Below the pieces are notes generated by a model. It saw only the letters and a program-made list of their open reading frames with translations. It made no database searches and was not told the DNA's origin. Below are positions 57,009-64,000 of a DNA stretch of 64,000 bases, in pieces; the stretch's first letter is position 1; the number at the start of each line of letters is the position of its first letter. Origin of the DNA: Paraferrimonas haliotis. Lineage in GTDB: Bacteria > Pseudomonadota > Gammaproteobacteria > Enterobacterales > Shewanellaceae. The DNA lies in NCBI RefSeq assembly GCF_002282895.1, contig NZ_NRRB01000006.1, positions 1-64,000 of the forward strand, written 5' to 3'. The position numbers and the translations under genes are program-made.

Positions 57009-57317
57009 CTATAAAGAATGTATTAATTGTTGAGTGGATAACTTTAAGTCCCGCCAAACCTCTTGATTTTCATGAGGATCTGCAATAACTGCTAGGGTCG
57101 ACGTATCTTGGCTTTGCTGTTTAACTTCAACAGAGCAAATACAGTCGTTAACAAAATTAGTAAGCGATAATAACCTCTGCCGAATTATTTCAACATCCGT
57201 TGTCGCCACTTCTATTTGAGCCAGCTCAAAGGCGTGTTTGTTTGCAGCGTTTTGGTAGCTGTCTAAGAATCGTGTGACTTGATTAAACTGCACACGGTAG
57301 TTTTTCAGTCCAGTCAT
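57009..57317 (-). CDS. small cytoplasmic protein, unknown
   Basis: 102-residue soluble protein, mostly helical by composition, without signal peptide or membrane segment. Two close cysteines (DCICSVEV) are near residue 59. Not recognised. GGTGAG at proper spacing before the ATG supports translation. Isolated on both sides, so the call rests on frame, length and ribosome site. Confidence 0.55.
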   Translation of the reverse strand: MTGLKNYRVQFNQVTRFLDSYQNAANKHAFELAQIEVATTDVEIIRQRLLSLTNFVNDCICSVEVKQQSQDTSTLAVIADPHENQEVWRDLKLSTQQLIHSL

Positions 57318-57577
57318 TTGCTCACCGCCTAAATAGAATAACAGATGACTTATTTGAACCTAATGAATGGCTTAGCGCTGTGTTTAGATATCTCTTAAGT
57401 GTGTGACCTAAAACAAGACTGCAGATATTTGGTTACAGATTAGTTGAGGTAATTCGGCAACTTTCAGCGCGGATTGATAGGAATATATCCTCGGCTTTGC
57501 TAATTTATGGTCACTAAAAAATAATCGATAAGCAGTGCCCACTAAGACTGCTTTATAAACGACCTAAAGGAACCTGC

Positions 57578-60500
57578 ATGCGTATCAAATCTTCTGTTCT
57601 CGCCGTACTGGTGGCCAGTGCTTGCGCTACTACAAGCCTTATAGCTTCTGCCTCACAAGGATATTATCGTTTTCCAACGCTTCACAACGACACCTTAGTG
57701 TTTACCGCAGAAGGGGATCTTTGGAAAACTCAGCTTGGCTCAAACGTGAGCCAGCGGCTTACCACACATCCGGCGGAAGAGCGCCAAGCTCGAATTTCGC
57801 CAGATGGGCTTTGGCTCGCCTACGTGGCGAATTACGAAGGCAATGATGAAATCTACCGAATTCCGATTAGTGGCGGCATTCCTGAACGCCTAACCTTCGA
57901 AACCAGTCGAGTTCGACTGCAAGGTTGGGATAACGCTGGAAACCTGCTCTATTCAACCGATAATGCCAATGGCCCGGCTAATTTTTGGATTTTGAGGCAA
58001 CTGGATACCGCCACCGGTATCAGCAAAGATTTGCCATTAGCGGACGCCAACCAAGGCACCATCAGTGACGATGGCAAAACCCTCTTTTTCAGCCGCTTTG
58101 GCCTACAGACTACTGGTGACAACACCCATCAATATCGCGGTGGCGCAATGGGCGAGTTGTGGCGCTATGAGCTGGGTTCGGATAAAGAAGCGATACAACT
58201 GGCTAAGGGGCATAACGGCTCCATGTCGAATCCTCTGTATCACCAAGGGCGAATCTACTTTTTGTCTGACGCGTCGGGTAGCGGTAACCTTTGGTCTATG
58301 GATGAAAATGGCCAAGACATTCAACAACTGACGGATTTTGAAGATTGGCAAGTTCGTTCACCGCAGTTAGACAACAACAAAATTGTATTTCAGCTAGGTG
58401 CCGATATTTACATGATGGACTTAGCTCATACTAAATCGGCTCCCATCGACATTGAATTAACGTCCGACTTTGCCAAGCGCCAGCAACGCTGGCTCGATAA
58501 ACCTATGGACTTCGCAACCCATGTAAGCTTTGCCGGTAATGCCGATAAAGTTGTGGTTACCAGTCGCGGCCAGTTAGCCGTGGTGAGCAAAGATAAATCA
58601 CGCTTAATTGAGATTGCCACCCCAGCGAACAGTCGCAGTCGCAATGCAGTGCTCAGTCAAGATGGAAAGTACGTGTACGCGTTCAACGACGCCAGCGGCG
58701 AAATGGAGATATGGCGCTACCCAGCAAATGGCAATTCCAATGCCAAGCAAATGACCAAAGACGGCAATACGTATCGTTGGAACTTGGTGCTGTCTCCCGA
58801 TGGCCGTTACCTTGCTCACGATGACAAGCAGGGCAATTTGTTTCTGTTGGATTTGAAGTCAGGTAAGAACAAGCGCATCGCTAGCAATGCCAGCGGTGAC
58901 AGTCCAATGACTGATATTGTGTGGTCTCCAAACAGCGAGTTACTGGCCTACAGTAGAACGCAAAAAGGTGAAAACCGACCTCGCGTCGTGCTTTATAACT
59001 TAGATAAAGACAAACAACTTGTGTTGACCTCCGATAAGTACGAGTCGTACTCCCCAACGTTTAGTCAGGATGGTCATTGGTTATATTTCTTATCTAACCG
59101 TACCTTCGTGGCGACGCCTTCTAGCCCTTGGGGGGATCGTAATTTAGGCACGACCTTTGATAAGCGTAGCCAAATTTACGCCTACGGACTTACTGAAGAA
59201 GCGCAATTCCCCTTCCGAGAAGCCACCGAGTTAGATGGCAAGGTTGAAGACGATGAGTCATTTGATCTGGATTGGTCGGGCATTACCAATAGGCTTTGGA
59301 ATGTTCCGTTAGCCAGCGGTAATTACTACTCAATGAAGGCGGCTAACAAGGGGTTGTACTTGTTGGATCGTCAAGCCGGCCCTAACGCGGTACCGTCGCT
59401 TAAATTCGTCAAATACAGCCAAGATGGGGTTAAGGCCAGCACCTTTGCCAAAGACGTCAGCCAATACGATTTATCCAATGACGCCAGTCGCGTATTTTGG
59501 CGCAGCCAAAGTGCCAACAAGGCCAATTTATTTATAGCGGATGCCGCGGATAAAGCGCCGGAAGACTTAAACGCTATCAAGCTAGACACCAGTGCCTGGC
59601 AAATGCTGTTGCAGCCCCAAAAAGAGTGGCAACAAATGTTCCACGACGCCTGGATCCAACATCGAGACTCCCTGTTTGACCCAAGCATGCGCGGACTTGA
59701 CTGGAAAGCAACTAAGCAGAAATACCAGCCAATGTTAGCCCGGGTAACGGATCGCTATGAACTCAATGACATCTTTACCCAAATGATGGGAGAGCTAAAC
59801 GCTCTGCACAGCCAAGTGCGCGGAGGCGATTTCGCTAAACAAGCCAATGCCGCTAAATCGGCTTTGTTAGGGGCTCGCTTAGTGAACAGCAAAAATGGGG
59901 TAACGGTTGCCCGCATTTATCAGCACGATCCCGAGCTTCCTGAGTCGGCGGCACCATTGGCCAAACCGGGAATCAATGCGCAAAACGGTGACATTATTGT
60001 CGCTATTAACGAACGTGAGGTGCGTAACTTAGCTGATTTTACTGCGGCCATGCGCAATCAAGCAAACAAGCAAGTAAAGGTTACTCTCAAGCGCAAAGGC
60101 AAAACCTTTGAGACCATAGTCAAACCGGTTTCTAGCGCCGCCAATAACAAGCTTAAATATCTAGATTGGGTGTACAACAACGCGGATAAAGTTAACCAAG
60201 TGGATGAGCAAATTGGCTACCTGCATTTATACGCCATGGGCGCCAATGATATTGCCTCGTTTGCGCGAGAGTTTTACGCAAACCTCGACAAGCAAGGGCT
60301 TATTATTGATGTACGCCGCAACCGTGGTGGCAACATCGACTCGTGGATTATTGAGAAGTTAATGCGCAAGAGTTGGGCGTTTTGGCAAAACCCAGGAGAT
60401 AAAGCCTATACCAACATGCAGCAAGCTTATCGAGGTCACTTAGTGGTTTTAGCTGACCAATTAACCTATTCAGACGGTGAAACCTTTGCTGCTGGCATTC

Positions 60501-60835
60501 GAGCGCTGGGCATCGCACCGGTTATGGGTAACCGCACTGCAGGCGCCGGAGTATGGCTAAGTGGTCGCAACCGTCTAACCGATAACGGTATGGCCCGCGC
60601 CGCTGAGTACAGCCAGTTCGCCATTGATGGCCGCTGGATTGTCGAAGGCCACGGGGTTGAGCCGGATATTCGAGTCGACAATCTGCCGCTTGCTACGTAT
60701 CAAGGCAAAGATGCACAGTTAGCGGCGGCAATTGCTTATTTGAAAGAACAAATTGCCAAAGAGCCTGTTAAACAACTTCAAGGAGAAGCGTTGCCTGGAG
60801 TAAATGACAGCGCCCACGACATTATTGCTAAATAG
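57578..60835 (+). CDS. secreted tricorn-like S41 protease
   Basis: 1085-residue protease with a signal peptide (cleaved near ASASQ). Two N-terminal beta-propellers (about 30-330 and 335-650), a helical C1 domain, a PDZ domain (about 770-850) and an S41 core (about 870-1080) match tricorn protease. The catalytic residues fall at His744 (LHSQV), Ser965 and Asp966 (YSDGET) and Glu1023 (IVEGHG); Thermoplasma tricorn uses His746, Ser965, Asp966 and Glu1023 by recall. It degrades oligopeptides, here in the periplasm or outside. AAAGGA precedes the ATG. Confidence 0.93.
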   Translation: MRIKSSVLAVLVASACATTSLIASASQGYYRFPTLHNDTLVFTAEGDLWKTQLGSNVSQRLTTHPAEERQARISPDGLWLAYVANYEGNDEIYRIPISGGIPERLTFETSRVRLQGWDNAGNLLYSTDNANGPANFWILRQLDTATGISKDLPLADANQGTISDDGKTLFFSRFGLQTTGDNTHQYRGGAMGELWRYELGSDKEAIQLAKGHNGSMSNPLYHQGRIYFLSDASGSGNLWSMDENGQDIQQLTDFEDWQVRSPQLDNNKIVFQLGADIYMMDLAHTKSAPIDIELTSDFAKRQQRWLDKPMDFATHVSFAGNADKVVVTSRGQLAVVSKDKSRLIEIATPANSRSRNAVLSQDGKYVYAFNDASGEMEIWRYPANGNSNAKQMTKDGNTYRWNLVLSPDGRYLAHDDKQGNLFLLDLKSGKNKRIASNASGDSPMTDIVWSPNSELLAYSRTQKGENRPRVVLYNLDKDKQLVLTSDKYESYSPTFSQDGHWLYFLSNRTFVATPSSPWGDRNLGTTFDKRSQIYAYGLTEEAQFPFREATELDGKVEDDESFDLDWSGITNRLWNVPLASGNYYSMKAANKGLYLLDRQAGPNAVPSLKFVKYSQDGVKASTFAKDVSQYDLSNDASRVFWRSQSANKANLFIADAADKAPEDLNAIKLDTSAWQMLLQPQKEWQQMFHDAWIQHRDSLFDPSMRGLDWKATKQKYQPMLARVTDRYELNDIFTQMMGELNALHSQVRGGDFAKQANAAKSALLGARLVNSKNGVTVARIYQHDPELPESAAPLAKPGINAQNGDIIVAINEREVRNLADFTAAMRNQANKQVKVTLKRKGKTFETIVKPVSSAANNKLKYLDWVYNNADKVNQVDEQIGYLHLYAMGANDIASFAREFYANLDKQGLIIDVRRNRGGNIDSWIIEKLMRKSWAFWQNPGDKAYTNMQQAYRGHLVVLADQLTYSDGETFAAGIRALGIAPVMGNRTAGAGVWLSGRNRLTDNGMARAAEYSQFAIDGRWIVEGHGVEPDIRVDNLPLATYQGKDAQLAAAIAYLKEQIAKEPVKQLQGEALPGVNDSAHDIIAK

Positions 60836-60846
60836 CTCTCTGAATG

Positions 60847-60882
60847 ATTGCTTCGCTTGTTCACTTGAGTGAGCGAAGCAAT
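60847..60882. terminator. stem-loop after tricorn gene
   Basis: ATTGCTTCGCT (60847-60857) pairs with AGCGAAGCAAT (60872-60882), and CACT/AGTG extends the stem inside the loop. There is no proper T tract, so it may be a weak terminator or an mRNA 3'-end barrier. Confidence 0.5.
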
Positions 60883-60919
60883 TAACCGCTAATATTGCCG
60901 ATTCTTAACTGAGTTGTGT

Positions 60920-60958
60920 TATAGTGTTTCCCCGAATTCGCCACCCAGTTGGCTTCGG
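60920..60958 (+). promoter_or_regulatory. candidate pyrB -10 and leader hairpin
   Basis: TATAGT at 60920-60925 is a plausible -10. The leader then forms CCGAA (60932-60936) with TTCGG (60954-60958), with GCCA/TGGC inside. I see no T-rich attenuator or leader peptide like that of E. coli pyrBI, so UTP-sensitive attenuation of that type is not evident. Confidence 0.4.
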
Positions 60959-60987
60959 ATAACATCTACAACCTGTTGAGATGATTA

Positions 60988-61914
60988 ATGAAAAACTCGC
61001 TATATCTTAAGGACATTATTTCCATTTCGGACTTGTCCCGTGAAGAGCTAGAACTGATTGTTGCTCGAGCTCAATCCTTAAAGAAATCTCCCCAACCTCA
61101 GTTACTTGCCGGAAAAGTCATTGCCAGCTGTTTTTTTGAAGCCTCAACGCGAACTCGGCTGTCATTTGAAACTGCGGTGCAAAGGCTTGGCGGCTCAATT
61201 ATTGGATTCCCTGATGGCGGCAATACATCGCTTGGGCAAAAAGGCGAGACACTTGCTGATTCCGTCAGCGTTATATCGTCATACAGCGATGCGTTTTTCA
61301 TGCGTCATCCAAAGGAAGGGGCTGCACGGTTAGCCAGTGAGTTCTCGAAAGTGCCTGTGATTAATGGCGGTGACGGTTCCAATCAGCATCCCACCCAAAC
61401 GTTGCTTGATTTGTTTACCATTTACGAAACCCAAGGCAGTCTCGACGGTTTAAAAATTGCCTTTGTTGGCGATTTGAAATACGGCAGAACCGTACACAGC
61501 TTGGCGCAAGCACTGGCCAACTTTGACTGCGAGTTTTTCTTCGTAGCACCCGAAGCGTTAACCATGCCAGATTATATTTTACGAGAATTGACCGAGCGAA
61601 AGGTGAAGTTCACCTTAATTGATGACTTAGATAGCATTATCAACCAACTCGACATTCTTTACGTAACTAGAGTGCAAAAAGAACGGTTTGATGCAACGGA
61701 ATATCAATTTTTAAAGTCCAAATACGTCATAAGCGCAGCCAACTTAACGGCCGTTAAAGATAACTTAAAAGTGTTGCACCCATTACCGAGGGTGGACGAA
61801 ATTACCACGGATGTCGATAACACCCCATACGCATACTATTTTCAACAAGCTGAAAATGGCGTTTATGCGCGGCAAGCTTTATTAAGCTTGGTGCTGAGTG
61901 AGGAACTGAACTAA
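60988..61914 (+). CDS. pyrB: aspartate carbamoyltransferase catalytic subunit
   Basis: 308-residue PyrB, which joins carbamoyl phosphate and aspartate in pyrimidine synthesis. The carbamoyl-phosphate loop STRTR is at residues 53-57, and [15 protein letters not shown] is the other hallmark. It forms a dodecamer with PyrI, encoded next with a one-base overlap (TAATG). The ATG at 60988 follows GAGA. Confidence 0.98.
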   Translation: MKNSLYLKDIISISDLSREELELIVARAQSLKKSPQPQLLAGKVIASCFFEASTRTRLSFETAVQRLGGSIIGFPDGGNTSLGQKGETLADSVSVISSYSDAFFMRHPKEGAARLASEFSKVPVINGGDGSNQHPTQTLLDLFTIYETQGSLDGLKIAFVGDLKYGRTVHSLAQALANFDCEFFFVAPEALTMPDYILRELTERKVKFTLIDDLDSIINQLDILYVTRVQKERFDATEYQFLKSKYVISAANLTAVKDNLKVLHPLPRVDEITTDVDNTPYAYYFQQAENGVYARQALLSLVLSEELN

Positions 61915-62375
61915 TGCCGACGAAAAAGCTAAAAGTTGAAGCCATTGAGCAGGGTACGGTTATCGACCACATTCCTGCGGGTGTTGGAATTAAGATTCTA
62001 CAGTTTTTCGAGTTATCTCAAACCAGCGAGCGCGTTACTGTTGGCCTTAATCTAAAAACTCAGTCCGGTGAAAGTAAAGATTTAATTAAACTTGAAAACA
62101 TCGAATTGACTCGAGAGCAAAGCAACCAAATAGCCTTGTTTGCTGAAACGGCAACCATCAATGTCATTAGAGATTACGAGGTGGTTGATAAGTTTTCGGT
62201 GCGCCTGCCGGAATCGATATACGGTATCTTGGCATGCCCCAATGGCAATTGCATCAGTCATGACGAACCGGTATCGAGCCGTTTTTATGTACGCTCTAAA
62301 GACAATTTAAGGCTCAAATGCCATTACTGTGAAAAAGAATTTCGCTGGCAATGGTTTAGTGATCTTAGCCGCTAG
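61914..62375 (+). CDS. pyrI: aspartate carbamoyltransferase regulatory subunit
   Basis: 153-residue regulatory chain. An N-terminal nucleotide-binding domain (about 1-100) mediates CTP inhibition and ATP activation. The C-terminal zinc site has Cys108, Cys113, Cys136 and Cys139 (CPNGNC and CHYC), near the E. coli numbering. Same length as E. coli PyrI. Coupled to pyrB. Confidence 0.98.
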   Translation: MPTKKLKVEAIEQGTVIDHIPAGVGIKILQFFELSQTSERVTVGLNLKTQSGESKDLIKLENIELTREQSNQIALFAETATINVIRDYEVVDKFSVRLPESIYGILACPNGNCISHDEPVSSRFYVRSKDNLRLKCHYCEKEFRWQWFSDLSR

Positions 62376-62381
62376 CGAAAC

Positions 62382-62413
62382 CCTCCCCAGCATCAATGAA
62401 CGCGTTGGGGAGG
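62382..62413 (+). terminator. stem-loop after pyrBI
   Basis: CCTCCCCA (62382-62389) pairs with TGGGGAGG (62406-62413) over a 16-base loop. A T-rich stretch follows only 15 or more bases later, so it is a strong hairpin but not a textbook terminator. Confidence 0.55.
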
Positions 62414-62484
62414 CCGCTTAAATTTCACCTTTTTATGAAATAGAACCTATAGTTAGTTCAAAGCGCTGACTAAGAGAGTGACCT

Positions 62485-62943
62485 ATGAGTAACTTTATTC
62501 AGGTTCGTGACGTTCTAAAAAGGCACCAACAATTACATCAAGATCTGGCTGAAAAATACCGTCAATTAGGCAGTCGTGCCAATGACGGTCGCGATGGCAT
62601 GCTGTTTGACCTGTTAAGTGAACATCAACTGCGAATGGCTAATGCCATCAAGTCATACAAGGAACAGGCATCATTAGGGGTGGTAAACACCTTTTTTCAA
62701 TTCACGGAAGATCCAACTAAAACCGACGCCATTACCGCTTTTACCGACTCAGATACTGCCCATCAACAGGAAGTCGAGCAACTGACCATGGCGCTAGACG
62801 AACAGCTACTGAGCATATACGCCAACCTAAGAGAAACCAGTGCCACCCATGAGGTGCAAGAGTTATTCGACAATCTTTGCAACCACTTGCAGCAACAAAA
62901 AATCCGGTTGGCGACTGATTTAGCCACCTTACCGGATTTATAA
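62485..62943 (+). CDS. helical protein, possibly ferritin-like
   Basis: 152-residue soluble protein, almost all helix by composition. Repeated His/Glu-containing helices (KRHQQLHQDLAEKY, LSEHQLRMANAIKSY, DTAHQQEVEQL) suggest a four-helix bundle of the kind used by ferritin-like or DUF2383-like proteins. I cannot assign metal ligands with confidence and no function is known. GAGTG lies before the ATG. Convergent with metH, 15 bases apart. Confidence 0.65.
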   Translation: MSNFIQVRDVLKRHQQLHQDLAEKYRQLGSRANDGRDGMLFDLLSEHQLRMANAIKSYKEQASLGVVNTFFQFTEDPTKTDAITAFTDSDTAHQQEVEQLTMALDEQLLSIYANLRETSATHEVQELFDNLCNHLQQQKIRLATDLATLPDL

Positions 62944-62958
62944 AGCATTATGGATTAG

Positions 62959-64000
62959 TTAGTCGGGGTCGTAATCAAGTACGGGTCTGAGCCACTTTTC
63001 CGCCTCAGATTGGCTCATGCCTTTACGTTTTGCGTAATCGAGCAACTGGTCTTTACCTATGTGAGTAATGCCAAAATAGCGGGAATCTGGGTTGGCAAAA
63101 TACCAGCCTGATACCGCTGCAGTTGGGTACATGGCAAAACTTTCGGTAATTTCTAAGCCAATCGTTTTGTTGGGTTCAAGCAACGTCCACAATAGCCCTT
63201 TTTCAGTATGATCAGGGCAAGCGGAATAGCCTGGTGCAGGGCGAATTCCCTTATACTTTTCTTTTATTAACGCTTGATTATCTAGGTCCTCGCTTGCGGC
63301 ATAGCCCCAAAACTCTTTGCGAACTCGCTCGTGCAGTCGCTCTGCTAACGCCTCGGCTAAGCGATCGGCTAAGGCCTTAATCATAATAGCGTTGTAGTCA
63401 TCGTGATCCGCTTCGAAGCGAGCGATATGCTCGTCAATACCAATACCTGCGGTAACCGCAAAGGCGCCCATGTAGTCTGGGCAACCGGATGTTTTCGGAG
63501 CGACAAAGTCCGCTAAGCAGAAGTTATGGTTGCCAGCGCGCTCAATTTGTTGGCGTAAATGGTGCAGGGTTATGCTCACGTCGGTGCGTGTATCATCCTG
63601 ATAAAGCTCAATGTCATCATGGTTGACTGTGTTTGCCGGATACAAACCAAAAACGGCACGAGCGGTAAGCCATTTTTCATCGATAATGCGTTTGAGCATG
63701 GCGCGACCGTCCTGATACAGCTTGGTCGCTTCTTCCCCGACAACGTTATCATCGAGTATGTCTGGGTATTTGCCATGCAACTCCCAACTTCTAAAAAATG
63801 GCGTCCAGTCGATACGGTCTAACAAGTCTTCAAGCGGGTAGTCGTTGATCACCTGTCGCCCAAGTTGCGCTGGTTTAACCGCTTGATAGTTGCTCCAATC
63901 TTGACTCGAGCGATTGTCGCGAGCCGCTTCTATGCTCACTAGCTTTTTGCGCGACCCTTGGGCCAAACGCTTTTCTCGCAACGCTTGGTACTCGCTTTTA
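62959..64000 (-). CDS. metH: cobalamin-dependent methionine synthase, C-terminal part
   Basis: The last 347 codons of metH; the frame is open to the window edge, so the gene is cut, not broken. This part is the reactivation (AdoMet-binding) domain, which re-methylates oxidised B12. IDWTPFFRSWELHGKYP, GLYPAN, HHLRQQ, RPAPGYSACPDHTEK and SGWYFANPDSRYF match E. coli MetH closely. The catalytic and B12-binding domains lie beyond 64000. Confidence 0.97.
   Translation of the reverse strand, partial: KSEYQALREKRLAQGSRKKLVSIEAARDNRSSQDWSNYQAVKPAQLGRQVINDYPLEDLLDRIDWTPFFRSWELHGKYPDILDDNVVGEEATKLYQDGRAMLKRIIDEKWLTARAVFGLYPANTVNHDDIELYQDDTRTDVSITLHHLRQQIERAGNHNFCLADFVAPKTSGCPDYMGAFAVTAGIGIDEHIARFEADHDDYNAIMIKALADRLAEALAERLHERVRKEFWGYAASEDLDNQALIKEKYKGIRPAPGYSACPDHTEKGLLWTLLEPNKTIGLEITESFAMYPTAAVSGWYFANPDSRYFGITHIGKDQLLDYAKRKGMSQSEAEKWLRPVLDYDPD

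Noticed and set aside
60926-60987. E. coli-like UTP-sensitive pyrBI attenuator
   Set aside because: A hairpin is present in the leader but there is no leader peptide and no T tract after it.
62959-64000. metH as a truncated pseudogene
   Set aside because: The frame stays open to the last base of the window and continues the MetH sequence, so it is simply cut by the window edge.

Overview
The window looks like chromosome of a marine-type gammaproteobacterium near the Alteromonadales/Shewanella group. Reasons: the colinear lipA-lipB-ybeD-dacA-rlpA-mltB-rodA-mrdA-rlmH-rsfS-nadD-holA-lptE-leuS block followed by lnt-corC-ybeY-ybeZ-miaB and a divergent ubiF; an ArcA with E. coli-like sequence; pth-ychF, pyrBI and metH of gammaproteobacterial type; and paired TonB-dependent receptors with secreted S9 peptidases. 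No phage, integron, CRISPR or insertion sequence was seen. The assignment is by gene order and protein recall, not by a database search.

Layout. 0.2-5.3 kb: a lipoprotein, an alpha/beta hydrolase, tRNA-Trp, and a sodium/glutamate symporter (gltS) followed closely by an exported S9 peptidase. 5.3-8.6 kb: a MacAB-like efflux operon whose adaptor carries an extra LTxxQ-containing insert. 8.7-9.6 kb: holD-rimI. 9.6-29.3 kb: a dense, mostly leftward block for lipoate, peptidoglycan elongation, ribosome and tRNA maturation, LPS assembly and lipoprotein acylation. 30.1-35.0 kb: ubiF, a 5'-nucleotidase lipoprotein, pth and ychF. 35.1-39.8 kb: a FUSC membrane protein, a small ArsR-type repressor with the cysteine spacing of persulfide sensors, an outer-membrane barrel-like protein, a TyrP-like permease and arcA. 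40.4-43.2 kb: a lysine riboswitch, lysC and a coupled M14 deacylase-like gene. 43.2-51.2 kb: two paralogous TonB-dependent receptors flanking an S9 peptidase. 51.4-57.3 kb: rluA, a POT-family transporter and a run of small poorly known envelope genes with two copies of a ~100-bp element that looks like an RNA gene or shared 3' UTR. 57.6-60.8 kb: a secreted tricorn-like protease. 61-64 kb: pyrBI, a helical protein and the C-terminal part of metH.

How the genes fit together. Much of the accessory content fits a protein- and peptide-using lifestyle: two secreted S9 peptidases, a secreted tricorn protease, two large TonB receptors, a POT transporter, a glutamate symporter and an aromatic amino-acid permease. 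This theme is an inference from neighbours and families. The least explained signals are the duplicated minus-strand RNA-like element at 53.9 and 54.8 kb with its associated palindromes, and the receptor-peptidase-receptor locus.
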